Counted from the stretch's first letter, positions 46,865-57,756 are shown. The stretch: DNA of 64,000 nt from Portibacter lacus (GCF_021533215.1 NZ_JAJNKA010000005.1:356279-420278), one strand, 5' to 3'. The notes: generated from the sequence alone by a model not told the origin. Made by a program: numbers and translations.

Positions 46865-48307
46865 ATGTTTAATAAACTTTCATTTGCTGCAATCGTATTA
46901 TGCATGATCACTTTACTACCTGCGTGTATTAGAAATCCCGTCACAGGAAGAAGGCAGGTTAGTTTCATGAGCGAAGCCCAAGAAAAGAAAATAGGTCAAG
47001 AAAACGATCCCCAGATTGTAGCACAGTTTGGTCTTTATCAGGATCCGAAAATGCAGAAATTTATTGATCAGAAAGGTCAAGAAATGGTTGCAAGATCACA
47101 CAGACCAGATCTTGGATTTGAATTTAAAATATTAGATTCTCCAGTAATTAATGCATTTGCCTTGCCAGGTGGATACGTTTATTTTACAAGAGGAATCATG
47201 GCACATTTTAATAATGAAGCACAGTTCGCGGGAGTTCTAGGTCATGAAATAGGCCACGTAACAGCGAGGCACTCTGCAGAACAGTACACGAAGCAAACAT
47301 TAGGACAGATTCTCTTTGTAGGTGGACTAATTGTATCTCCAGAGTTTAGACAGTTTGCTAATGAAGCACAACAAGGACTTGGTCTTTTGTTTCTGAGTTT
47401 TAGTAGAGGAAATGAATCACAATCAGATATACTAGGAGTAAATTATTCTTCTTACATCGGTTATGATGCGCATGAAATGGCTGGTTTTTTTAAAACATTA
47501 GAACGGAAATCTGCAGGAACAGAGGCAGGAAGTGTTCCTGAGTTTATGTCTACTCACCCAGATCCGGGTAGAAGATTTGAAACAGTAAATGAGCTTGCTA
47601 CGGAATGGCAGAAAGAGAATAATGCTAGGAATTTAAAGGTTAATCGTGATGAATATCTAGCACTAATAGATGGAATTGTATATGGAGAAGATCCAAAACA
47701 GGGATATACGGATAACAATGTATTTTATCATCCTGAATTAAAATTCCAGTTTCCATACCCAAGTGGGTGGCAATTACAGAATTCTCCGATGCAAGTACAG
47801 ATGGCATCTAAGGACGGAAAGGCACTATCTATATTTACCGTATCCCAACAGAAAACAATAGAAGCTGCAAAGGCAGAAATTTTAGAACAACTGAAATTAG
47901 AAGTACAACGGGACCAGAATATGAAGGTCAGTGGGTTACCAGCATATGGTATGGTTTCTAAGCAAGTAGGTGAATCTCAGACCTTAGCCGTTCAGACCAT
48001 TCTTATTGAATACAATAATTTGATTTATGTGTTTCATGGTGTATGTGATCAAAACGATTTTCAGAAGTACGAGCGAGAATTTGATTACATCATGACGAAT
48101 TTCAAGAAGCTAACAGATCCAGCTCGAATAAATGTGAAAGCTGAAAAAGTTCAAGTTGTTACTGTACGAAGCGGAGGTTCTTTAAGTAAGGCGTTGAATT
48201 CATTTCAGATCCCTTCTAGTAGGCACACAGAAATGGCAATTCTAAATGGTATGGAATTAAATGATCAGTTATCGCAAGGAAGTAAAATTAAAATTGTATC
48301 GAAGTAG
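46865..48307 (+). CDS. M48-family zinc metalloprotease lipoprotein
   Basis: This 480-residue protein has a lipoprotein signal (LLPAC, Cys21), the RNPVTGRRQ segment typical of the group, the zinc site HEIGH (about 127-131) and a second glutamate region NESQSD. Beyond the protease domain (to about 250), a beta region and a LysM-like C-terminus (LSKALNSFQIPSS, GSKIKIVSK) follow. Relatives are periplasmic proteases, similar to BepA/YfgC, that act in outer-membrane protein quality control. The role is inferred from the family. Confidence 0.93.
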   Translation: MFNKLSFAAIVLCMITLLPACIRNPVTGRRQVSFMSEAQEKKIGQENDPQIVAQFGLYQDPKMQKFIDQKGQEMVARSHRPDLGFEFKILDSPVINAFALPGGYVYFTRGIMAHFNNEAQFAGVLGHEIGHVTARHSAEQYTKQTLGQILFVGGLIVSPEFRQFANEAQQGLGLLFLSFSRGNESQSDILGVNYSSYIGYDAHEMAGFFKTLERKSAGTEAGSVPEFMSTHPDPGRRFETVNELATEWQKENNARNLKVNRDEYLALIDGIVYGEDPKQGYTDNNVFYHPELKFQFPYPSGWQLQNSPMQVQMASKDGKALSIFTVSQQKTIEAAKAEILEQLKLEVQRDQNMKVSGLPAYGMVSKQVGESQTLAVQTILIEYNNLIYVFHGVCDQNDFQKYEREFDYIMTNFKKLTDPARINVKAEKVQVVTVRSGGSLSKALNSFQIPSSRHTEMAILNGMELNDQLSQGSKIKIVSK

Positions 48308-48394
48308 AAAGCGGTTAGGCGCAATTTTTTTTATCCTTCAATTTTTAAGTTAAGCCTCAAGATAAGTAACGAGCTGACAGAGAATGAGATATAT

Positions 48395-49735
48395 CTAGGA
48401 TGGGTTATCTTCTTTATCTTGATGCATATATATTTCAGACTGAGGAAAAGGAATCTTGATGTTGTTTTCTCTGAATAGTTCATCAATCTTAAATCTTAGA
48501 TTACTTTTTACGTCTTGTTCCGTGAGCAAGTTTTTAGAAAAGTAGTACAATTCAAAGATTAAAGCGCTATCCGCGAAGTCTATAAATCTGATGAATGGCG
48601 CAGGAAAGCTCAGCACTTGCTCATTATTTGAGGCGGCCTCTAACATTAATTTTTTAACCAATCTGGTATCTGATCCATAAGCAATGCCGATACGGATATG
48701 GAATCTGATATTGTCTGAAAGATGAGACCAGTTGATAACACTTTGATTGACCAATTTAGAATTCGGAACGATAACAGAAACGGCGTCTCTAGATTCAACA
48801 ATACTTGCTCTTAGACCAATTTTCGTGACTGTACCCGTGAATCCATCCATATGAACAATGTCACCCACTTTTACTGTTCGCTCGAAAAGCAGAACAATTC
48901 CCGAGAAGAAATCATTAAAGGTTTGCTGAAGTCCAAGCCCCACACCGACTAATAAAGCGGCAGCTCCACCCCATATCAATGTCATATTAATTCCAATGGT
49001 TTCTAATGCCAGGAGAATAGCAATGAAATATCCTACGTAAGTGATCAGCTGATTTACAGCAAACTGAGCACCGATATCTATGTTTTTACGCTTATAATAT
49101 CCATAAAGAAAGAGTTGGGTAATGATCCAAATGAATAATCTACCCAGCAGAAAGATGGCGATTGCCCCGATGATGTTCGAAATCCTTATGCTGAATGGAT
49201 TTCCATCTTTTAATTGAATTGTTGTAATAGTATAATCTAGATCTAAGTTTTTTAGAATGAGGAACAGGGCTGTGAAATAGACTAGAAGTTGAACTGTTCT
49301 TGTTGCAATTCCTTCGGTATCTCGGGGCTTAGGAGACGCCTTCTTATCATCTCGCTTTACAAAATTCCTGTGAATAAAGTAGTTAGAAACAATCCAGTCT
49401 AGCAACCGAGCAAACTGAATGATAGCAAGCGCTTCTAAAATAAATGAAATATAAATTGGGTTATCATCATTCGGACTTAAGTTGTAGTTGAGGTCTAATA
49501 CGAAAATTACAGCTAAGGTTCCAAGGAATAGGAAGAACAGACGAATGATTCGCATGAGTTTCTTCCGTTGATGGTCCGTTACCGTTTCCCAATTTTTTAT
49601 CTTAGGATTAAGATAAAACGTTAGCCAACGAAATACAGTTATACCGAAAATAGAAATAAGAATGATCGAAATGAGTTGATGTAACTCAAAGACATAATTG
49701 GAAAAACTAAAAAGCTTAAAATCCAGGAAATCCAT
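48395..49735 (-). CDS. MscS-type mechanosensitive ion channel
   Basis: This 446-residue inner-membrane protein has an N-terminal set of about four to five hydrophobic helices, the pore-lining region LLVGVGLGLQQTFNDFFSGIVLLFERTVKVGDIV, and a C-terminal beta and alpha/beta cytoplasmic domain. It releases solutes on hypo-osmotic shock. The start codon overlaps the rsmG stop by one base. Confidence 0.93.
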   Translation of the reverse strand: MDFLDFKLFSFSNYVFELHQLISIILISIFGITVFRWLTFYLNPKIKNWETVTDHQRKKLMRIIRLFFLFLGTLAVIFVLDLNYNLSPNDDNPIYISFILEALAIIQFARLLDWIVSNYFIHRNFVKRDDKKASPKPRDTEGIATRTVQLLVYFTALFLILKNLDLDYTITTIQLKDGNPFSIRISNIIGAIAIFLLGRLFIWIITQLFLYGYYKRKNIDIGAQFAVNQLITYVGYFIAILLALETIGINMTLIWGGAAALLVGVGLGLQQTFNDFFSGIVLLFERTVKVGDIVHMDGFTGTVTKIGLRASIVESRDAVSVIVPNSKLVNQSVINWSHLSDNIRFHIRIGIAYGSDTRLVKKLMLEAASNNEQVLSFPAPFIRFIDFADSALIFELYYFSKNLLTEQDVKSNLRFKIDELFRENNIKIPFPQSEIYMHQDKEDNPS

Positions 49736-50361
49736 TAATTATACATTGGAACGTACACAATATACTTATTAATATAATACTCCTCTTCGAAATACTTGCT
49801 AATTGCGATCTCTTCTTTGAAACCTTTAACTTCTTTTAATTCTTCAGATAAATCGCCACCTTTTAATGTGATCAGACCATTAGGGGTTGCATTCCTCATT
49901 TCAGAACTAATTAGAGGTCTAACGAATGTCATTAACTTATCTAATCTTGTGACAGCTCTCGCGAGCACAAAATCATACTTTGCTTTCATTTCCTCAGCCC
50001 TCCTTGCATAGGCAAAGCAATTCTCTAATCCTATATCTTCAATGATCGCATTCGCCACAGTGATCTTTTTTGCAGTTCCATCTACTAAAGTGAAGTCAGT
50101 TCCAGGAAACATGATGGCAAGTGGGATTCCAGGCAGTCCTCCACCCGTTCCGAGATCTAGGCAGTTCGTACCTTTTCTGAAACGGATAAATTTTGCAATA
50201 GCTAAGGAATGAAGGATATGATGCAGCACGATATTTTCCATATCCTTTCTACTGATCACGTTTATTTTAGCATTCCACTCTCTATATAATTCTGGTAGCG
50301 CAGCAAATTGCTTTTGTTGCACCTCTGTTAATTTAGGAAAGTATTTATTGATTAATTCCAC
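49735..50361 (-). CDS. rsmG: 16S rRNA (guanine-N7) methyltransferase
   Basis: This 208-residue enzyme methylates G527 of 16S rRNA. The SAM-binding motif is NCLDLGTGGGLPGIPLAIMFP near 70-90, with VLARAVTRLDKL near 130. It overlaps the glycosyltransferase gene by 10 bases and the MscS gene by one, so the three form one operon. Confidence 0.96.
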   Translation of the reverse strand: MELINKYFPKLTEVQQKQFAALPELYREWNAKINVISRKDMENIVLHHILHSLAIAKFIRFRKGTNCLDLGTGGGLPGIPLAIMFPGTDFTLVDGTAKKITVANAIIEDIGLENCFAYARRAEEMKAKYDFVLARAVTRLDKLMTFVRPLISSEMRNATPNGLITLKGGDLSEELKEVKGFKEEIAISKYFEEEYYINKYIVYVPMYN

Positions 50362-51437
50362 GATTTTTTATTCTTAAATGGATAAGTAAAAGATAAAAGT
50401 AAATAATAGATTGACAAGGTGATGTCTAATATAGGGCTGAAATTAAAAAGACCTTCTTCTTTTAAGATTTTCTCTGTTTTTTTTAAGACTATTGAAATGA
50501 GAAGAAGCCTAATTGCAAAGAGGATCAATGCAATTTTCCAAAACATTGAAAAAAGCAAGGCGATAAATAAAAAAGGAAAGAGAATATGTGAAGTTGAGAA
50601 TAAGGACAGTAAAAAGATAGTCTTAGGTCTATACTTTTGGGAACTCGAAATGTGCCTTAATTTTTGCTTCCAATATTCTTTTAGTGTGGAAGGCGACTCT
50701 GAATACACGAAGCTCTCAGTGTCTAGACAGACCTTTGTGTTTTCCCTAACAGCGAAGGACGAAACAAGAATATCATCATCCCCAGAGGCTATCTGATCTT
50801 CAAAAATTGTAGGATCAAAAATGGATTTTCTAAAAAGCATATTTCTACCAACACCCATATATGGATTTCCGGCATTTGCATACGAGGTGTATTGCAGAGC
50901 AGTCATGGTGCATTCGAAGCGTTGAAATAAATTGAGAAAGCCAGGCTTTTTATAAAATGGTGCATACCCTAGAACGAAATCAGTCTTCGGTTCTACATGG
51001 GCTATTAATTTACTTTTCCAATTAATGGGCAGTGAACAATCAGCATCAGTAACTACAATATAATCATTAGTTGCAGCGTGAATTCCATCACTCAAGGCTT
51101 GCTTCTTACCAGGACGATCTTTCGAAGATTTGATGCATTTGCAGAAATCATATGGTTGTGTTTTCTGCAAGAGAATTTCGAACGTTTTATCTGTTGAAAA
51201 GTCATCTACAAGGATAAGTTTGTCACCAGAAGTAGTGCATTGACCTACCCAAGAGTCAAAATTTAAAAGAATATTATCAGCTTCATTTTTTACACAGATA
51301 ATAATAGAAACGGGCGTCTTGATATTAAATTCATTACTAATATGTAGTGTGTTCTGTGAAAAGTACATAAAATAGAAAATCCAGTACGATAATTGTACTA
51401 TAAAGACGCAGATAAAGAATATTAAGACTGTTGTCAA
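50352..51437 (-). CDS. Family 2 glycosyltransferase, membrane-anchored
   Basis: This 361-residue protein has an N-terminal hydrophobic helix (about 3-25), a GT2 domain with VSIIICVKNEADNI and the VVTDADCSLP metal motif near 130, and one or two C-terminal hydrophobic segments (LLSLFSTSHILFPFLFIALLF). It would transfer a sugar onto a lipid or surface glycan; substrate unknown. It is first in the operon with rsmG and mscS. Confidence 0.92.
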   Translation of the reverse strand: MTTVLIFFICVFIVQLSYWIFYFMYFSQNTLHISNEFNIKTPVSIIICVKNEADNILLNFDSWVGQCTTSGDKLILVDDFSTDKTFEILLQKTQPYDFCKCIKSSKDRPGKKQALSDGIHAATNDYIVVTDADCSLPINWKSKLIAHVEPKTDFVLGYAPFYKKPGFLNLFQRFECTMTALQYTSYANAGNPYMGVGRNMLFRKSIFDPTIFEDQIASGDDDILVSSFAVRENTKVCLDTESFVYSESPSTLKEYWKQKLRHISSSQKYRPKTIFLLSLFSTSHILFPFLFIALLFSMFWKIALILFAIRLLLISIVLKKTEKILKEEGLFNFSPILDITLSIYYLLLSFTYPFKNKKSWN

Positions 51438-51583
51438 TCGAGCATGAAATTTAACGATGAATTTGACAAAAAATAGCGAAAACTAATGTGTATTTAGAAA
51501 TTAAATAAGTCTTATTTCGTTATTAATGGTTAAAGGTGCAAAAAAGAGTGTGGTATGCGACAGATTTTAATGTCTAAATGATG

Positions 51584-51591
51584 TATTTTTG
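51584..51591 (+). promoter_or_regulatory. -7 promoter box (TATTTTTG) before the C25 peptidase gene
   Basis: TATTTTTG matches TAnnTTTG and lies 60 bases before the ATG at 51652. I see no clear TTG at the -33 spacing. Confidence 0.4.
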
Positions 51592-51651
51592 TGGTAATAT
51601 TTAAGAATTCACAAAGTGTGCCTTGTGTTTTTTTATAAAAGATATTCAATA

Positions 51652-54600
51652 ATGAATAAAAGTTTACTTGTACTGTGTTTAATATTTTCATCAACTCTGG
51701 TTTTCGGTCAGTTCTTATCGCTGTCTGGAGATACACTATATGGGGATGAATGGATAGATTATAACCAAGAGTACTATAAAATTCCTGTAGCTGAAGATGG
51801 CATATACAGAATTTCGTTTGATGAGTTAACTTCATCAGGAGTTCCAGTAGGTGAGTTAAAGGGAGAGAATTTGCAAATGTATCACAATGGGGATGCTTAT
51901 CCTTTCTACGTGAGTAATAAGTCTGAATTGCAATCAGGAGATTTCATTGAGTTCTACGGACGAAAAAATAGAGGGGAGTTAGATGCAATCTTTTATGAGA
52001 ATGCAGAAACCATGCAACTAAATCCGGAATACAGTTTATTTACGGATACGTCTGCTTACTTTCTTTCTTGGAATACCAGTAGTAATAATGTAAGAGTCAA
52101 TGAGGTTGTTACTGACCTAAGTGATAATAACCTTCCGATTGAGAAATTTTACATGCACAAAGAACGGGTAGTACAAAGTAACAGAATCCATAAGCCAACT
52201 CGACAAGGAGGTGATAATGTAAGATATTCTCACTTTGACGTTGGAGAAGGTTTCGGTGGTAATTTAGCTCAGGTTAATGAAATTTCAATAAAAGCTAGTA
52301 GAATTTCTGAGGAAGGAGGTAACCCATCGGTAGATATCAGGTATGCAACAAACGGAACCGCTCATGTAATTAATTTTTCTATTAATGGAGAAAAGAAAGC
52401 GACATGGAACCCATCATCATATGTGTTGCGTCAGGAGCACGTTGATTTTACAACAGATGAATTAAAGAGTACAAATAAGATACGATTAGAAGGAACTATT
52501 GATCAGTTTGATCGAAATGTAATTGCGGTAGTAGATCTTAATTATCCTAGGGAGTATAATTTTGACAATGAGAAATATTTCGAATTTTATGCGGAAGGAG
52601 GATTTTTTGATAAATCTGTGGAGATTGAAAACTTCAATGGTGTTTCTTCAGCGGTCATTTACGACCCAGCGACGGGAATGAGAATTATACCTGAAGTGGA
52701 AGATGGGAAATTAAAATTTATTATTCCTGGAGCTGATGAAGGTAGAAATCTTATTGTGTATAACACAGAGGATGTAATTAAGTCTGTAATGGAAATTGAG
52801 AAGATGAATTTCATCAATTTCGGAGAGATGGATCATGATTATATTGTTATTTCGCATCCGAAACTAATGGGTGGTTCGAATATGGTCCAAGAATATGCTG
52901 ATTATAGAAATTCGGCAGCGGGAGGATCATTTAATTCTGTAGTAGTTAATGTAGAAGATTTATATGAACAATTCTCATATGGAGTTCATAGACATAGTTA
53001 TTCTGTAAAGAATTTCATTAATTATGTGAAGAAGAATTGGAGTGCCCCTAAGAATGTGTTTATCATTGGAAAAGGAAGAGAATACGCGCTATATCGTACA
53101 AAGGCGCAGATCGAAGATCCATTAAATGCAGAATATACCGTTCCTACATTTGGGTACCCAGGGAGTGATAATATCCTTTCTTCATCTGGTGCATTGAGCG
53201 TGAAACACTTGATTTCAAGTGGTCGATTAGCAGCTAGATCAGTTAATGACTTAGAAGCTTATTTCGATAAGGTTAAATTACATGAGGATTTTGAGAACCA
53301 ACCATTGACCATAGAAGATCGATTATGGAAAAAAAGAATTCTTCATTTAGTTGGTGCAAAAACGGAGCTGCAAGAGTCTATAGGTTCTTACCTTAACAAT
53401 ATGGCAAATACCATTACTAATAATAAATTTGGTGCGAATGTGACAACCTTTACGAAAAGTTCAACGGAAACAATACAAGAGGCAGATGCAGATGCTATTT
53501 TGCATAATGTTGATTTAGGCCTTTCTGTATTGACTTTTTTCGGTCACTCATCAGTCGGAACATTTGACTTTAACATAGATGATGTAAATAAGCTAAATAA
53601 TTATGGGAAGTATCCGTTAGTTGTTTCATTGGGATGTTATTCTGGGAATGTTCATACCGGTTCATTTGGAATAAGTGAGCAATATGTTGTTGTTCCTAAC
53701 AGAGGAGCAATAGGTTTTATAGCTTCGTCGAGTACGGCATATGTTGCACCGCAGGGAAATTTTGGAAACGAGTTTTATTCAAAGTTGGGAGATCAATTAT
53801 TTGGAAAAAGTTTAGGAGATATATTCGCTAGTACGTTAGATGAGTTTGCGGACAATAATGGAATTCATACGAAAATCTTAACAGAGCAGATGACTTTGCA
53901 TGGTGATCCTGCGATTAAATTACATGCAGCACCGGGATCGGATTATGTGTTTGATTATGCATCATTTAAAACGGATCCTAATGTAGTGGAGAGTAATTCT
54001 GATCAATTTGATTTATCATTTAAGGTTGCTAATTTAGGGCAAGTGACATCAGATTCGATTCAGATTAAGCTTAATCATATCAAGAGTAACGGAGAGCCTG
54101 GAGATGAAATCATCTTAGACATTCTTGCACCTAAATATGACACCCTCATTACTACTACATTTCAGAATGGCGACAATGTGAATGTCGGTAAAAACATCAT
54201 TAAGGGAGAGGTTGATGTTTTAAATAGGGTAAACGAGTTGCCTAATCCAGGAGCTGAAGAGAATAATATATTAAGGAACGCAAAAGGGGATGAAGGTTTC
54301 GAATTTTATTCGATTAACAATTCGGCAGAGCCGGTTTCACCTTGTGATTTTGGAATATATGCAGAACAAGAAGTAAAACTCTTAGCGTCCACTTATAATG
54401 CAATTGCAAGCGAAGCATCTACTTATGTAATAGAATTAGATACAACATTAAACTTTGATAGTGGATGGAAGATGAGAGAAGAGATTTCTTCAAAAGGTGG
54501 ATTGATAGAATGGAGTCCCGAAGCTGATTTTAAGCAAAGTGAGGTTTACTATTGGAGGGTAAGCCCCGATTCTTTGAATGAGGATGTGGGATATCGATGG

Positions 54601-56643
54601 GTGAATAGTTCGTTTGTATACTTACCGAATAGTTCGAACGGGTGGAATCAGAGTCATTATCAGCAGTATAATGGTAATGAGTTTGAGAATATGAAACTTG
54701 TAGGAAGAGAGCTTGAATTTGATACTACAGGGTTTTTTATTAAAATCTTTAATAGCATTTACGACTTTAATACTACAGGATATCAATATGACTTTAGTGA
54801 TTTTGCAGCTTCGGTAAGACCATGGAATTTTTTAAGTGAAGGAGTAGCGATTGTTGTTTCCGATACCATTACTGGAGCAGCATGGACAAACAGTGGAGGA
54901 GATTTCGGAAGTATAAAAACGAGTAACTTCGGTTCTTTTAGGTGCTTTGCTTATCGGACAAGTACAACAGAAGAAAGGGAAAAAGTAATTAACTTTTTAG
55001 AAAATGAAATTCCAGATGGTAATTTCGTGTTTTTCTTTTCTGTTATTAAAAATATCAATGCAGATATCAAACCAGAAGAGTGGGAAGCAGATTCACTTTC
55101 ACTTGGAACTAACATTTATAAAGTACTAGAAAAGCAAGGTGCAGTTTTAGCCAGAGATTTGAAAGATGCTGGAACTGTTCCATATACCTTTATATACCAA
55201 AAAGGTAAAAAAGCATTAAGCGAAGAAATAGGAGAGGATATCTCATCCTCAATAGTTTCAACGGCCTTCATTACTTTAAGTAGACGAGCAGGACAATTAA
55301 CAAGTACTGTAATCGGCCCAGCGAAGTCTTGGGACAAATTTGTCTGGAGTAAAAACTTTGATAGCGAGATGGATTCTGTTGATATTAAGATTTTTGGGAT
55401 AGATGTTAGTGGAGAAGAAAAACTATTAATTGAGACAAAATTCGAAAGTGAGGTAAGTCTTACAGGAATAGATGCTGCTGAATATCCAAATCTAAAAATT
55501 AATGCTTTATTTAAAGATGATGTTAAATTGACACCAGCGAAAATTAATTTTTGGCGTGTCTTTTTTGAAGGATTTCCAGATGTTAACTTGAAGACAGGAG
55601 AGAATTTTGTTTTCAATAGAGATACCTTGCAACGAGGAGAAGATTTAGTGATTCAGTTGGAAGTAGAGAATATCAGTGAATATGGAGTTGATACGATGAG
55701 TTTCAATATTGAAATTACCAATGAAAGAAATGAAAGTATTTTATTCGATGAACAGATTGTTCCTTTAGGTGCTGGTGCATCAACTGCATTGAACTTTACA
55801 TATAACACCAAGGATCTAATAGGAAAATATCAGGTTTCGATAAATGTAAATAAAGACCAAGAAATTGCTGAAAAGCATTATTTTAATAATTTTGGTTTGA
55901 GAGAATTTGTAGTCATTACAGATGAAATCAACCCCATTTTAGATGTAAATTTTGATGGCAATAAAATAATAGATGGTGATATTGTTTCTCCTACTCCGAT
56001 TATTCAGATTGACTTAAAAGATGAAAACAAATTTTTGCTACTAAATGATCCAGCTATTTTTAGTATATCATTGACAGATCCTAATGGAAATGAAGAAGAA
56101 ATTTTGGCAGGAGACCCAAGGCTGGATTTTACACCTGCAACCAATGGAGAGAATAACGAGGCCAAGCTTGAGCTTAGACCAGACTTGAAAATAGATGGAA
56201 TTTACGAAATAGAGGTTAATGCTAGAGACATGAATAATAATTTTTCTGGTGATCTCAATTACAAGCGATCGTTTGAGGTCATTAATGAGCAAATGGTCTC
56301 GAAAGTTTTAAACTACCCAAATCCATTTAGTTCGTCTACGGAGTTCATCTTTACTTTAACAGGAAGAGAAGTACCAGATGACATTAAGATTCAGATTATG
56401 ACCGTTTCGGGAAAAACGGTTAAAGAGATTTTTAAAGAAGAATTAGGTCCTTTGAAGATAGGTGTGAACAGAACGAGTTATAAGTATGACGGAACGGATA
56501 CTTATGGGAACAAGTTAGCTAACGGGGTCTACCTCTATCGAGTTGTTGCAAAACATAATAATGAAGCTTTAGAGCAATATGAAATAGGAGAACTTAATCA
56601 GTACTTTAAAAACAATATTGGAAAGCTCGTAATTCTAAGGTAA
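51652..56643 (+). CDS. C25-family (gingipain/PorU-like) cysteine peptidase with T9SS sorting domain
   Basis: The ATG at 51652 gives a signal peptide (MNKSLLVLCLIFSSTLVFGQ) and a 1663-residue product; the frame opens earlier at 51616. The C25 domain has His632 (FGHSS) and Cys662 (LGCYSG). Beyond it lie several beta-sandwich modules (NLGQVTSDSIQIKLNH, then a CARDB-like region) and a type IX sorting tail (VLNYPNPFSSSTEF ... GTDTYGNKLANGVYLYRVV). PorU, the T9SS sortase, also belongs to C25 but is usually shorter (1100-1300) and often beside porV, which is not here. It could be a PorU variant or a secreted protease cargo. Confidence 0.88.
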   Translation: MNKSLLVLCLIFSSTLVFGQFLSLSGDTLYGDEWIDYNQEYYKIPVAEDGIYRISFDELTSSGVPVGELKGENLQMYHNGDAYPFYVSNKSELQSGDFIEFYGRKNRGELDAIFYENAETMQLNPEYSLFTDTSAYFLSWNTSSNNVRVNEVVTDLSDNNLPIEKFYMHKERVVQSNRIHKPTRQGGDNVRYSHFDVGEGFGGNLAQVNEISIKASRISEEGGNPSVDIRYATNGTAHVINFSINGEKKATWNPSSYVLRQEHVDFTTDELKSTNKIRLEGTIDQFDRNVIAVVDLNYPREYNFDNEKYFEFYAEGGFFDKSVEIENFNGVSSAVIYDPATGMRIIPEVEDGKLKFIIPGADEGRNLIVYNTEDVIKSVMEIEKMNFINFGEMDHDYIVISHPKLMGGSNMVQEYADYRNSAAGGSFNSVVVNVEDLYEQFSYGVHRHSYSVKNFINYVKKNWSAPKNVFIIGKGREYALYRTKAQIEDPLNAEYTVPTFGYPGSDNILSSSGALSVKHLISSGRLAARSVNDLEAYFDKVKLHEDFENQPLTIEDRLWKKRILHLVGAKTELQESIGSYLNNMANTITNNKFGANVTTFTKSSTETIQEADADAILHNVDLGLSVLTFFGHSSVGTFDFNIDDVNKLNNYGKYPLVVSLGCYSGNVHTGSFGISEQYVVVPNRGAIGFIASSSTAYVAPQGNFGNEFYSKLGDQLFGKSLGDIFASTLDEFADNNGIHTKILTEQMTLHGDPAIKLHAAPGSDYVFDYASFKTDPNVVESNSDQFDLSFKVANLGQVTSDSIQIKLNHIKSNGEPGDEIILDILAPKYDTLITTTFQNGDNVNVGKNIIKGEVDVLNRVNELPNPGAEENNILRNAKGDEGFEFYSINNSAEPVSPCDFGIYAEQEVKLLASTYNAIASEASTYVIELDTTLNFDSGWKMREEISSKGGLIEWSPEADFKQSEVYYWRVSPDSLNEDVGYRWVNSSFVYLPNSSNGWNQSHYQQYNGNEFENMKLVGRELEFDTTGFFIKIFNSIYDFNTTGYQYDFSDFAASVRPWNFLSEGVAIVVSDTITGAAWTNSGGDFGSIKTSNFGSFRCFAYRTSTTEEREKVINFLENEIPDGNFVFFFSVIKNINADIKPEEWEADSLSLGTNIYKVLEKQGAVLARDLKDAGTVPYTFIYQKGKKALSEEIGEDISSSIVSTAFITLSRRAGQLTSTVIGPAKSWDKFVWSKNFDSEMDSVDIKIFGIDVSGEEKLLIETKFESEVSLTGIDAAEYPNLKINALFKDDVKLTPAKINFWRVFFEGFPDVNLKTGENFVFNRDTLQRGEDLVIQLEVENISEYGVDTMSFNIEITNERNESILFDEQIVPLGAGASTALNFTYNTKDLIGKYQVSINVNKDQEIAEKHYFNNFGLREFVVITDEINPILDVNFDGNKIIDGDIVSPTPIIQIDLKDENKFLLLNDPAIFSISLTDPNGNEEEILAGDPRLDFTPATNGENNEAKLELRPDLKIDGIYEIEVNARDMNNNFSGDLNYKRSFEVINEQMVSKVLNYPNPFSSSTEFIFTLTGREVPDDIKIQIMTVSGKTVKEIFKEELGPLKIGVNRTSYKYDGTDTYGNKLANGVYLYRVVAKHNNEALEQYEIGELNQYFKNNIGKLVILR

Positions 56644-56646
56644 ATA

Positions 56647-57756
56647 ATGGAGAACAATATTCCATTTAACGAACCTTTAGTTATTGGAACAGAGGAAAGA
56701 TATATCAAGGATGCTATAGCTCGTAAAGAGTTTTCAGGTCAAGGTTATTATACGAGGTCTTGTGAAAAGAAACTAGAAGGATATACTAAAGCATCAAAAG
56801 TTCTCTTAACAAGCTCTTGTACTCATGCATTAGAAATGAGCGCATTATTGCTCGATATTCAGCATGGGGATGAAATCATCATGTCTTCTTTCAATTTTGT
56901 TTCTGCTGCCAATGCATTTGTTCTAAGAGGAGCGAAAATAATCTTCGTTGATATTAGACCTGATACTCTAAATATTGACGAGAAACTTATAGAAGCAGCG
57001 ATAACACCGAAAACTAAAGCAATTCTAGTAATGCATTATGGTGGAGTCCCATGCGAAATGGATTACATCATGCAGCTTGCGGATCGTTATCAGCTTAAAG
57101 TGATAGAAGATGCCGCACATTGTATTGGTTCTTTTTATAACGGAAGGCATTTAGGAACAATAGGTCATTTGGGAACACTAAGTTTTCATGCAACAAAGAA
57201 TATTCAATGTGGAGAAGGAGGAGCTTTACTGATCAATGACCATTCTTACACAGAGCGCGCAGAGATCATTAGAGAAAAAGGTACAAATAGACAGAACTTT
57301 ATTCAGGGCAAGGTCGATAAATATACTTGGGTTGATATCGGATCAAGTTACTTGATGAGCGAATTAACGGCTGCGTTTCTATATGGTCAGTTGCTGGAAA
57401 TTGATAGTGTGACACGTAAAAGACTCGAAATTTGGAAGACATATAAAGAAGGGATAAAACATGAAAAGACTGCTATAGAAACTGGAAACGGACATATCTT
57501 TTATATAATCTGTAAGTCATTAAACGATCGGAATCTACTAGTAGAAAAACTTAACAATGTAAATATCTCTGCATATTTTCACTACTTGCCACTGCATAAA
57601 AGTCATGAAGGAAAGAGAAGTTCTATTTTCAATGGTAAGGATAATTATACTACCTATATTAGTGAGTGTGTATTAAGATTACCTTTGTATAATACATTAA
57701 AACAGATTAACCAAGATCGAATTATTGATCAATTTAAATTAAATGAAAATTCTTGA
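56647..57756 (+). CDS. DegT/DnrJ/EryC1-family sugar aminotransferase (WecE-like)
   Basis: This 369-residue PLP enzyme adds an amino group to a nucleotide-linked 4-keto-6-deoxysugar. Lys184 in SFHATKNIQCGEGGALL forms the Schiff base; VMHYGGVPCEMDYI and EDAAHCIGS are also family marks. It resembles dTDP-4-amino-4,6-dideoxygalactose transaminase (WecE/RffA). It begins four bases after the C25 gene and opens the polysaccharide cluster, overlapping the next gene by 14 bases. Confidence 0.93.
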   Translation: MENNIPFNEPLVIGTEERYIKDAIARKEFSGQGYYTRSCEKKLEGYTKASKVLLTSSCTHALEMSALLLDIQHGDEIIMSSFNFVSAANAFVLRGAKIIFVDIRPDTLNIDEKLIEAAITPKTKAILVMHYGGVPCEMDYIMQLADRYQLKVIEDAAHCIGSFYNGRHLGTIGHLGTLSFHATKNIQCGEGGALLINDHSYTERAEIIREKGTNRQNFIQGKVDKYTWVDIGSSYLMSELTAAFLYGQLLEIDSVTRKRLEIWKTYKEGIKHEKTAIETGNGHIFYIICKSLNDRNLLVEKLNNVNISAYFHYLPLHKSHEGKRSSIFNGKDNYTTYISECVLRLPLYNTLKQINQDRIIDQFKLNENS

